Assembly: GCA_007449985.2 (NCBI GenBank) | Contig: VIIQ02000601.1 | Coordinates: 1-64,000, forward strand | Direction: 5' to 3' | Source: Desmodesmus armatus | Taxonomy: Eukaryota > Chlorophyta > Chlorophyceae > Sphaeropleales > Scenedesmaceae | Length of the DNA stretch: 64,000 nucleotides | Shown here: positions 47,168 to 57,586 of the stretch, piece after piece | How positions within the stretch are numbered: position 1 is the stretch's first letter | How the letters are laid out: every line of letters begins with the position of its first letter | Notes under the pieces: model-generated | Seen by the model: only the letters and a program-made list of their open reading frames with translations | Told to the model about the DNA's origin: nothing | The model's database searches: none | Position numbers and translations under genes: made by a program

Positions 47168-50100
47168 GCTCAGGTACAGGTGGAGCGGCAAACTGCCTTG
47201 CAGCAGCCGCCCCTGTTCCAACTGGCATTGACAACAGCGTGAACACCCCAAGCAGCAGGTTGTGCCGACCAATTCTTGTGGTTGTCCTTTCTGTCTTGCT
47301 TTCTGCGCCTTTCTTGCTTTTGAGCTTTGGCTGTGGCTCCCACCATTCAACACCATTTGTTCGCGTGAGTAGCTCTTACATCGGGTGGTTGTCTGCTGTG
47401 GCATGACAGGGACCCACCTTGTTGCAGAATCAGGGAAAGGTTTGCTTGTGGCTACACATTCTCAAACACCTCCTGCTTGCAGTAGCTTGGGCTCTTTGTC
47501 CTTTGTTGCATGTTGCTGGAGACCTCTGCAACCTCTCCTTCTAGGGCATGTACCTTGTGTGGTGTATGACCGGTGGCCTCTGTTTGTTTCAACACCTTTG
47601 AATTTAGGCCTGTGCCTGTGTGTTGTGTGTGAGCCAGCCAACCACGTGCTAGAACCATGGGCTATGTTGCCGGTGTGCAACTGCTCGGCGCAGCATCACA
47701 CAGCGACTCTCAATGTGTTTGGAGGTGCCGTGTCTGGGTGTGCGGTTCTGTCGAGATATGTGTGTGTGTGTGTCTGGAAGTGCAGCATGTTGACGGCAGC
47801 ATGCGCCACCACCACTTCCTTGCGGTTTTCATGCTTGACCTGGCAAGCACAGTGTCATTCATATGTCAACTATGTCAACTATAAACACCTGTCATGGTAT
47901 CTACATCAGGTTCAGAGTTGACTCTGGGCATGATGTTGCATGTAGGCCCATGGCCACAACCTTGACTGCATCCTTGGTTGACCTCCTGCACGGTTGCATG
48001 CATGCATGCAGGGAGTGCTGTGTGATGTGCAATGGCAAAGCTCAAACTCCTGAACATGGGAAAGGCAGGTGCTGTGCTGCACATTGTGCACAGAGTGTGG
48101 CTACAGCTGGAGCCCAGTTTGCTGCAATCTTGTGCAGCTTTTCTGCTGCACGGTTGGGTCTGGAGAGTATGAACCTGGCTAGGTCAGCATTGGCCGAAGC
48201 AAGAGAGCCAGTTGGTGGGGGGCTCTGCCATTGAGCTGGGTTGCGGTTGGTTTGAACTGGGCTTGGCATGTGGCCTGTGGTCTGACAGTTGCGCTGGGTT
48301 TGAGCGGCAAACTGTGATCGGGCTGTTGTGAAAAGAGTGGGGGAGGGCTGTGGTGGCAATCAGGACGTGGGGTGGCTGGACAAATCAGAGCCTGCAGGCA
48401 TGCTGAGGCTGTTGTTGTGGAACTCAGAGGCATGGGCCAACTGGCAGGGAGCCTAGGTGGCGCATGTGCGGGTGTGAAACTGCACTTGAGAGTACTTCCT
48501 GCGGCTCAAGTCATCAACAAGTGACTGCATCAGGCGGGTGGAGGAGTCCCTGCGAAGGGAAGTGTGTTTGTGAACTGACCAGTTTGCTGTGTCTATGTGC
48601 AGCCGTGAGCTTGCCATTTTCCGAATGAAGCAGGGGGCATGTGGCAGGTGGGTTCACATCTCTCAACGCTTTGTGCTTTGAATATCACCTTTTTCTGCAT
48701 ATGTTTGTCTGTGTGTGTGTGTCGCCTGTCAGCCTCGTGCTACATTATGGGCCATGTTGTCATCATCCCAGGACTACCAACCACGAGCTGCTTGTGGCAA
48801 AACCACACTGGGGCCGTCATTTGAGCATTGTCTAATGTGCTGTGCTTTACCTTTTCAGTACCTTTTTCTGCATTTTTTTGTCTGTGTGTGTGGCCTGTCA
48901 ACCTCGTGCTACATTACGGGCCATGTTGTCATCATCCCAGGACTACCAACCACGAGCTGCTTGTGGCAGAACCACACTGGGGCCGTCGTTTGAGCATTGT
49001 CTAATGTGCTGTGCTTTACCTTTTCAGTACCTTTTTCTGCATTTTTTTGTCTGTGTGTGTGGCCTGTCAACCTCGTGCTACATTATGTGCCATGTTGTCA
49101 TCATCCCAGGACTACCAACCACGAGCTGCTTGGCAGAACCACAATGGGGCCGTCATTTGAACACTGTATAATGTGCTGTGCTTTGGAGAGGAAATCGTGT
49201 GGCAGATCCCCCCACAGGCAGCATTGCAGCAGGCTGACAGTGGCAGCATGTGGGTCCAGCGGCTTGTTCTTTCCACTTCCTTGCTGCCCTTTTGACCACC
49301 ATGAAACAACGGATGCGCTCTTGCTGTGGCCTGCTGCTGCAGGCAGGCATGTTACACTATTACTCACTGCACTCCTATGTGCCTTTTGTTGCTACTTTCA
49401 TGCCTCGTTGCTGACAACATGCATTGCTGTGTCTGTGGCAGTTGCGCTATGTTATGCTTTGCCGCTTGTCGCTATTCCAACCATGCACTTGTTGTGAGTC
49501 CGGGTGCGGAGTGCACGAACCCTGTTCAGCTCTGACAAATTTGATACCACTTGGGCTGGCTGTGAGTGGCAGCGTGTTGTCAGGCTTGTCCTGCTGCACA
49601 GTGGGGCGTGGGGGGGGGGGGGGGACCAAGATGGGACGGGTGCTGTGCCTGTTGCCGCCTGCAGGTGTGCAGAATCTGCCTTCAGGCAATGCCTTGACGG
49701 TTTGAGGCATAGTGGGTCTCTGATATGCAGTGCCAGTATCAGCTGGCCAATTGCGACGCCATCAATTTGTGTTTGTGAGTGTCATGCACCTTGTGAACCC
49801 GCCTAGTTGCTTACTGGTCTAACTTGCGTTCTGATGTGTGGTGAGGCTGAGTATGGGGGTTGAGTCGACAAGTAGTGGTGGCCAACTGCAAGAACATGGT
49901 GTTGTTTGTGTTGCAACTGGTGCCCTTCACGCAGCCAACTTTTGCGGCTTTTGCTCTGACTGTTATGTTGGAATTTTATGTGAAATTCACATTGCGGCGG
50001 GGGTACCAATCTGCGTGTCTCATGTTATTGCTCATGTTATCGCCAATGCGCACTGTGTGCAGGCACACATACACAGGATGTTTTGGCGTGCTGAAGCAAA

Positions 50101-51055
50101 ACTCGCTCTGGTTGTGACACCGTGTCACAGTGCGAGTACGGGAGGTACGCTGCAAAGTATGGTGTGCAGCACCCAGTCATTGAGGATGGCACGCTTGAGG
50201 CCTGCCGCATTTAGACTACGTCTGAGTACTGCTGCCAGCGTCAATTGGGTGATTGCGGTTGCAACTAGGCCCCAAGCTGCCTGTTTTGTGGCACTGCATG
50301 GCTGCCTTCGTGTGCTGACAACTGCAGCATTCAGTAGGCTTGTTGATATCTGCGCTGGGACTTTGGTTGCTGCAAGGTCGTGTGAGCTGGCGGTTTTGTT
50401 GATGTGCAGACCATTGGAGCCCTGCCATGGTGACCATCATATCGCCTGGCGGTTTCCAGGACGTGCAGGCTGGTGCCCCCCGTGCAGGGTAGTCCCACCG
50501 CTCTTTACAAATTCATGCACATCTGCAGCACACGGCTGCCGCATTGCTGGTGACTTATGCTGTCTATGACTGTTCAAGACCTGTATGATGCCTGGTGCCG
50601 TGTCAGGCAATGTGGTTGTGAATTGTGCATGTGCTGCCCAGAGGTGTATATGTGGACACTGGACTCAGGTGGTGTTGGGGTGCCATCAATCATCAGCTGA
50701 TGATTCTGCAGATGCTGTTCACCTTGCGGCAGGACAAAATTGCACAGCAGCTTTGATCCTTGGAGCTTGCAAACTGTCCTACAGATACACGGTGCATGTG
50801 TTCGTGTCCAACAGTCCTGATAGCATGTTGAAGGGTCACAAGTCCTTGTTTACCCCGTTGGTTTCCAGCTTGCCCACTGACTTTGTGACGGCCTTGCAAG
50901 AGTATGCAAGTTGCCTGTCCTGCAACCCCTTGTTGCAAGCAGTTGCAACAGGACCAGGCTGCTGGAACTGTGTTGTTCCCATGCAGTGTTCATGGTCGGC
51001 CGCCAAGGGCCAATAGCTATTCCTTTATTTGCAGGCGATGTAACAGTGCCAAGGA
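47168..51055 (+). other. Long T/G-rich downstream tail of SBP gene 2 (probable 3' UTR)
   Basis: T/G-rich on the plus strand for nearly 4 kb, as after SBP gene 1. It contains GT runs, the 169-bp minisatellite (48665-49190) and a G run of about 16 near 49609. The first plus-strand TGTAA I noted is at 51037, so a very long 3' UTR or a separate non-coding transcript is possible. No ORF shows family features. Confidence 0.4.
48665..49190 (+). repeat. 169-bp minisatellite, about three copies
   Basis: The block 'cctcgtgctacatta' recurs at 48733, 48902 and 49071, exactly 169 bp apart. Flanking blocks (ctttttctgcat, tttgtctgtgtgtgtg, atcatcccaggactaccaac) recur with the same spacing. Copies are highly similar, and the third has a short deletion (cttggcag versus cttgtggcag). 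Each unit carries a pyrimidine-rich 'accttttcag', which resembles a 3' splice site. Confidence 0.95.
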
Positions 51056-51387
51056 AAGCGACATGCTGGGTACGGTGATAGGCACTCATGCTTTGAAACC
51101 AACACTCAAAAAGTGCCAGCCCTAGGTCTTTACGTTGGCAAGGATTGCATGCAGATTGACAGGTGCTATTGAAGCTGCAGCTTGTCTGCTGGATCCCTCC
51201 AGCAAGCATTATGTGTGCTGGCAGCCGCAGTAAGAAAGCTATTTTGCTCTCTGCTGGGACAGGGGTCGACAAAGAAAATTTGGAGAGAGAGCAAAACTGT
51301 CCTTCTGCTATCTGGTCAGCGCCAGTTTGGCGATGTGGAGGCACCTGCACCATAGCACGCGCAGGTCAAGCATATGCCAGGCACGAC

Positions 51388-52410
51388 TCACCCCCGCTTG
51401 ATGGCGTGGTACTCTGACTGTCGGCCGCCCCAGTTGCTGCCGAGGATGATCAGGCCCCGCATGCTGTGCTTGTATGAGAATGCCGGCATGTCGGTCAGGC
51501 TTGTGAGGACTTGCTGGTGCTCCACTGGGCTCAGCTCGCCCTGGTGCTGTGACTGCAGGTCCTGCTGGTGCAGCTGGCTCATGACGGCAGTCAGGCTGTT
51601 GTGCAGCAGCGGGGAGTCTGTCAGGGTGAGCTCTGGTTGAGCGACATGGCTTTCTCCTTTGCTGAGGTGCTGTAGGGACGCATGGCGCTCGTCACCATGC
51701 CCATCAGGGCGTCAGGCTTGTAGTCATTGCTGTCACGGTGCTGAACGGTCCTGCTGGCGCATCTACATCACAAATAAACACAACAGCAGGCCACAGCAGC
51801 GCAGGCGCATGTTATCTGGCTGTCCTGCATTGCGTCCAGCACGCATGGAGGTGTGCACAATGGATGTGTGCCTGCTAAGCATGGAGGCCGACACACACAC
51901 CGTCTGTGCCCATGCATGCAGGCAATGTGCTGGCATGCAAACCCTCCTGTGTTGCCATGCAACCCTCCTGCAGGAGATTTGCTCTGTGCTGACATGCAAC
52001 CCTCCCGCAGGAGGTGTGCCATGTGCTGGCATTAAGCCTCTTGTAGGACGACCAGCACAGCCAATGAACAGCACAGTCCAGCCATGATGTCTCTACTGCA
52101 GTAAGAGTGCAGCATAAGGCAGCAGCACCTTGCAAACCAGTGTCATGCTACTCACCACCAGCACAAACCCAGCCAGCAGCAGCAGGAAGTTCTCCTTGAG
52201 CAGGTTCCCGGGGTTGGTACTGTCCTTGGTGCTGTCCTTGGTGCCCACACGCCAGGAAGAGAAGGTGATGATGGCCGTGTTGTTGGCCCTGATGGTGTTC
52301 TTGGCCTGCCCAACCCCGTCGGACTTGCTGGGGCCCATCTGCTGTGTCACTGGTTGCTGTCTGCTGCTGCTGGGCTTGCTGCTGGAGGCTGCCCCACCAG
52401 GCGTCAGGCG

Positions 52411-52478
<68 letters not shown>

Positions 52479-52560
52479 CTGGACGATCGCCTTCTGCATT
52501 CCTGCTGCACGTCCTGCAGCAGGGTGCCAACGTTGGCTTTGCTGGAGGAGGGACTTCACA
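51388..52560 (-). CDS. Unrecognised Gln/Ser-rich membrane protein gene, fragmentary
   Basis: Two coding stretches are visible on the minus strand. One ends at 52156 with GTKDSTKDSTNPGN, then a hydrophobic helix ENFLLLLAGFVLV and a GTGAGT donor. The other begins at 51740 (acceptor TTCAG, phase 0) with HRDSNDYKPDALMG and ends with RGLIILGSNWGGRQSEYHA and a stop at 51388; a GTGAGT there could instead be a donor. The second stretch changes frame near 51637, as if one base were missing. Upstream, before the CAA/CAG hexanucleotide run (52414-52477), coding-like pieces such as KANVGTLLQDVQQECRRR lie in another frame. Either the assembly has indels here or the gene is decaying. Family not recognised. 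Confidence 0.45.
52414..52477 (-). repeat. TTGCTG hexanucleotide repeat, about 11 units
   Basis: Perfect run of (gctgtt)n on plus, coding for poly-Gln, Ser-Asn or Ala-Thr depending on the minus-strand frame. It lies inside the unrecognised gene and coincides with the point where the coding-like frame changes, so its length in the assembly should be treated with caution. Confidence 0.9.
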
Positions 52561-53867
52561 TCGTTCTGCACGACCCAATAATGCACAAGTTGAGTGGCCA
52601 CTACGTTAGGGAACAACTATCAAACCATCTGATCAGCAACCATCTGATCAGCAACCAACTCACCAGCTCCTCGTCTTCAACCTGCTGCACCTCCTTCCCT
52701 CCATCATCTTGCCCTGATATATCTTCTAGGTCTTCTTGGCGAACAGAGGGAACTGCCAGTCGACGGGCTGAGCGTGAGGGTCAGATGATTGGGAGTTTTC
52801 GTACACCTCACAAAGACCATCCTGAAATCACTGCGTGCCTAACAAACGTCCCATGTTGACTGAAAAGCACCAAGGGAATCCGTCCATGGAGCACACGAGC
52901 TTCCATGACTATTGGCGCCAACCGAATGTAATATGTTACAAACTGCCTGACGTCTTCTGCACAAGACTTCCATTTACTTGTACATCCACATCAAGTGGCA
53001 AGCTTGCCTTGGCTGTCTGCAACACCAACTGCACGGTTCTATGATGACGTGCTTTGCTGTGCTGTGCTGCAGTGCTGTACAGGGTGCATATGTGTGGATC
53101 ACAGTGTGTGGTTGTGCATATGTCACGCCTTCAGTGTGTAACATGTCATGCATGGAAGCTGACTGGGTAGCTGGAATGGACATCTCAATGCACTTGGTTA
53201 ACCACGTCTCTGTCAGGCTTGACGTCGTGGGCCAAAACATAGCTCTTATCTTGTGCTTTGCTTGCCTCGGGGGGGGGGGGGAGATACAGGATATACCAGG
53301 GGGTGTATATGGGGGTTCATGGGAGGCCCACCCAAGGGCCCAAGGCTTGTGGATGTTGATGGAAACACCCAGCTCGCAAGAAGCTCAAGAGTGCTCAGAC
53401 AGTGTCAGACCTGCTGTACTGCCAGTTCAATAGGCCCCTTCTGCTTCAGCAAATGTATGATATCCCGTCACAATTGTAGGCTGCAGAGCTGTGAAATGAT
53501 CGTTGCACACCTGCCGTGACTGGATGAGGGCCAGGCTTCGCAGAGGTGGCATGCAGCAGCACTCCACCTGCACTGAAGGTGACAGCACTCACAATCATGT
53601 TTTGTGTGGAAGGATCTACGTACTTGAGAGCCTCAAAGTAAGACCAATTGCAATTCACTTTTGCCAGACGGTGCCCAGGTTCATGCCAGGAAACATGCAA
53701 CACCGCAGTGTTCAAAGTGCACACTCGTAGAAGGGCGTCTGCACCACACGTCTCCCATGCAAGGGGAGGGTGAGCCAGCACCTTGCAACCCCATAAACCG
53801 CCACCCTATCTTGTGCCTTGCTGCCACAGCCTGTGATGCTGATGTGCAGCACAGCATGTGCTGATCA
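52561..53867. other. Intergenic or 3' UTR of the alpha/beta hydrolase; no gene recognised
   Basis: A short tandem duplication 'aaccatctgatcagc' lies near 52623-52655, a run of about 12 G near 53270, and a minus-strand TGTAA (TTACA on plus at 52936-52940) that could end the hydrolase transcript. A minus-strand open stretch around 53446-53781 has no family features. Confidence 0.4.
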
Positions 53868-56800
53868 TCAGCCCTCCACCACTCCCCTCTTGGTCATCTT
53901 CGAAGCCACCACCTTGCCCATGGGCCAGGAGTCTGTCTCCCCAACCAAGAAGGCCTCTAGCGTGGCCTGTATGGCCTCCGGGTAGTCCTCTTGGGGACAG
54001 TGGCCAAGCTGCCAGCACAACACCAAAACCAGTACAAACACACACAGTGTCGGCACTTCAGAGTTACTTTGTGTGTGGCTTCATGAGTAGCTCCTTGCCA
54101 GCTTACGACACCTGATCTGCCTGCTGTTGTGTGCAAGAGTATGGTGTCACTGCAACAGGTCACACCTGCAGCCCCACCGGCTGCATTGCGTCAGGATGTA
54201 CAAAGCGGAGCAGGACAGCTGAGAAGGCCACGGTGGCACAATCATGGGACCAGACAGACCCAACAGCACGAAGCGTACCGCACGGACCGCACAAACCCAG
54301 ATTTACTCACAGGCAGGCTGCAGGAGCTTCTGCATCCCACCCACCTTTGCCGATGCTGTCACAAGGCGCATGTTTGTGCGCTTGTCATCCAGGAATGCCT
54401 GGGGGTTCTTGACATCCACGAACGGATCGTTGGCGCCAAACAGCAGCAAGCTGGGTTTCCGCCAGCTCCGGTACCCGCTGTCCACCTGCTGCAGCAGCTT
54501 GCTGAAATCCAGCTGCTCCATAGTGGCAGCAACAGCAGCACTGGCAGCAGGATCCTCCTGCGGGGCATGAAATTCATGTCATTGCTTCCATATATCGCAT
54601 TTGATGCAATGTTTGCTGTTTGAAGCACGCTTCGCATGACGACCCTTGGTAGGGTACTGACGCATTCAACCCCAGGCAGACCAACACAACTGCTGAGATG
54701 TTGTGGGCTGTGAATTGTGACACGACAGGCATACAGTCAAGCCGTTGCACGGACTACTACATCCAGGGATGTCGATTGGCCAGGACGGCAGGGCAGAGGC
54801 AATGCAGAGTCCCACTGTGGGAAACAGTGGGACTCTGCATTGGGGCCTGCCTTTGCCAGGCAGTGCCGGCTGCAAGCACACTTGGAGGACAATGTCTGCA
54901 GCAATGCAATTCAGGGCCCAAGGTAGCTGACTGCCACACCCATATGACACAGCCTGGCAAATCAGCCACCGCCACTTCGCACTGCACACGGCCCCTTGCA
55001 ACACACCTTGTATGGCTGTGCATACACCATAACATCAGCTTCCAACATGGCATACGGGCTGCCCATCATGTTGTACATGGCTCCGTCAAACGGCTTCTGC
55101 ACATTGCCAACAAGGTAGGGTGACATGCAAAGCCACGCGGAACAACAAAGGTTACATGCAGAGCCGTTACCACCAAATATGCATTATCAGCTTTGCACTT
55201 CCTGATGACTGATACAAGCTGCAGGGGACAGAAAGCAGAAAGGTAAACAGCTACGAAGCAGGCACGATCGATAGACTCTGAGCACAGAAGTGCAACAGCG
55301 CTCGGGCGCGCTGTTATCACCAGGAAGCAACAGGGAACACAGCAGATGCGGCTGCAGGGCTAGCTTAGGCACAAGCACACCCACATTGCCTGGCCGCAAG
55401 AAGGGGATGGGCGACTTGTACGCCGCCAGCTCTGGCCTGAGCTTGCTGTTGAGTGCCAGGGGTGTATTCAGGATGAACAGACGCTCAACCTGCTCTTCAT
55501 GCTGAAGGGCATACAGCAGACCGTACTGCCCCAGCACAAAACCCTGAAGGCAGGCGGGCGAGCAGGCGGCCGGGCGAGCAAGCGGCAGCGGGTGCGGCGA
55601 GACAACGGCACGTGCGGGTTGCATGTTTCTCTTCATGTAGGTAGGGTGCACTTGCTTCCTGGTACGATTTGAGCTTCAAGTGTTCAACAGCAAAACTCTG
55701 CAAACAGTTTGTTCACGGCAAACTTCAGCAAACACTTTGTTCACAGTGTCCAACAGGCTGCAAGGGCGTCCCAAGCTGAGGCGCATACTGCCGCGTACGA
55801 TTCCTGCATACTGCTGCTGGGAACCCACCTGCACCACCACTGCAAATGGCTTCTTGATACCCACAGCATCCACAAACGTGGCCAACCCGTCCAAGTAGGC
55901 CTGCATTGCGCAGAGGGAGGCAGCGAGCGGTCCTGCCGTCAGCTGAGCCATTTGAACATGTGGCTGGCATCTGCATCACGGGGCTGACATCATCTCATAC
56001 ACCACAGCTCATTGTGAACATCGGATAGCTGGCAGGCACGAACACACACAAATCTGCCCTTGTACTTGCAATGCAAGCGGCCGGAGGCACATTCGTGACT
56101 ATGCACAAAGCCATTGCAGAGCGGTGCTATGTAGGTATACCAGCATCACGAGATTACTGCTGCCAGTAGGCACACCTGCTGGCTGAAGTTGAAGCTGCCT
56201 GTGGAGGGCTTGGCGCTCTCCCCATGCCCAGGGAAGTCTGGTGCAAACGCCTCAAAGCCCGCTTCGCCAAGCATGGCTAGGGTACGCCTGCCAATGGCAA
56301 CAGCAGCATGTTACAGACCATGCATGTGCATCCTGGACGCCCTTGCTCAAGCAGCTGACATGGTGGCAGTCTAGACTAATAAAACTCTATAATGAATAAT
56401 AATAATAAGATAATAATAAGAGTATAAGATCTTATCATGATGTCGCTGATTGTTGTTGATGCAGCCAGCCTGGCAGATGTGCCATCTACGCCTGTTTGTA
56501 ATCTGCTTGTGTGGGATCAAGGCAGCTGCCTGGGGCATTTATGCAACTGCAAGTTATAGGTATAATGAATGCATGCACGTTTACCTGTAGCTCCATGAAG
56601 AGGAACCCAGGCCGTGCAGGAGCAGCACCGGCAGTTTGTCTGGGCTGGCTTTGCTGGCTGCTGGGTCTGATTTGCGATACGCCCACTTGACGCCCTCGAC
56701 ATCGACACTGTACCCTGCTGCTTTGTTCAGTACACTGGTTCTGCTGATGACCTCGCCTGCATCAAGGGAATGGTGCAGCATTGCGCAATTGGGCAACTGC

Positions 56801-57125
56801 GCTGCTGGCAATTGTGCTGGCAGCAGGAGTGTGCTATAGTGGGCAGAAGCAAACAGGGCCAGCAGTGCTGGTCCCACCACAGCGATTGGACCTCATCAGC
56901 ACCTCCCAAAAGCCTTTGGTTGAGTTGGCCCTCGAACTACAGTGTCCACTCAATGGCTACTGGTGCTACAGCCTCACCTGTAACCTCGTCCACTAAGTCC
57001 AGTTCTGAGGCCCTGCATTTGGTCAAGCGGTGTCGTGACACCACACTAGAGCTAGAGCGGCTGCGTTGAGAGCGTGAAAAGCGTGAACAGCATGCCTGTC
57101 CCTGAACACTGCCTGCAAGCATCAT
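53868..57125 (-). CDS. Plastid-type alpha/beta hydrolase lacking an obvious nucleophile
   Basis: Eight exons: 57125-56978, 56756-56585, 56287-56176, 55900-55829, 55543-55385, 55096-55007, 54557-54345, 54008-53868; all phases agree; 368 residues. The first 45 residues, rich in Ser and Arg (RSQRSRSSSSVVSRHR), look like a chloroplast transit peptide. Fold landmarks are LLLHGLGSSSWSY (oxyanion loop), DFPGHGESAKP, acid D295 in FGANDPFVD, and H325 in LGHCPQED. The elbow reads QGFVLG (169-173), with Val171 where Ser or Asp normally sits. Plant plastid homologues of this subfamily also seem to lack it there, so it may be non-hydrolytic or use another residue. The exon 5 donor could instead be 12 bases downstream. 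Confidence 0.85.
54801..54841. repeat. Hairpin with 18-bp perfect arms in a hydrolase intron
   Basis: Arms aatgcagagtcccactgt (54801-54818) and its exact complement (54824-54841), with a 5-nt loop, in the intron between exons 6 and 7 of the hydrolase gene. The flanks are weakly complementary too, giving a longer imperfect stem. Confidence 0.9.
56385..56425. repeat. AT-rich AAT-type microsatellite
   Basis: A short (AAT/AATA)n tract, 'aataataataataag' and flanks, in the intron between hydrolase exons 2 and 3. It is unusual only because it is nearly pure A/T within GC-rich surroundings. Confidence 0.8.
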
Positions 57126-57586
57126 TGCTACTGCCTTTCAACAGCAGGCAGGGTGGAGCAGGCTTTGCACGTTTTGTGGTTCGAAATGATGAAAGAAATT
57201 ATCTGGAGCACAATTCATGCTTTGAAGTGCCTCGCAGTTTGAAATTACTAAACAGACAATAGTCGACTCAGTGAGCATATATGGCGGGTTTTTGCTCATG
57301 CCACCCACATGTAGCTTCAACGACACTGTGGGATACCTGCGCTATTGGGCAGGTGTTGCTGTTGCAGCTCTTGCCCCGCCAGCCTGGCAACCTCTTTGCT
57401 GTGTGCTGACTGACCGTCAGCAGGTCCAATCATGACCACCTGCCTTACGACCATCAGCTGCTTCAGTCCCCTTCTAGACCATCACACACTGCCAACATGC
57501 TACTTCCTCTCCCTGATGTCTGGTCATGAATCCATGATCATCCCTCATGAGGGATACCTGAGGGACTGAAGAGTGACTGCAGATGC
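57126..57586 (-). promoter_or_regulatory. Short intergenic region; likely hydrolase promoter
   Basis: Separates the hydrolase start (57125) from the stop codon of the oxygenase gene (57587) on the same strand. A/T-richer sequence at about 57180-57300 (with 'gcatatatggcgg' near 57276) is the probable hydrolase promoter. The oxygenase 3' UTR must also fit here, so the genes are tightly packed. No coding sequence seen. Confidence 0.4.

Noticed and set aside
48665..49190. CRISPR array
   Set aside because: Units are contiguous near-identical 169-bp copies without unique spacers, in a eukaryotic nuclear genome.
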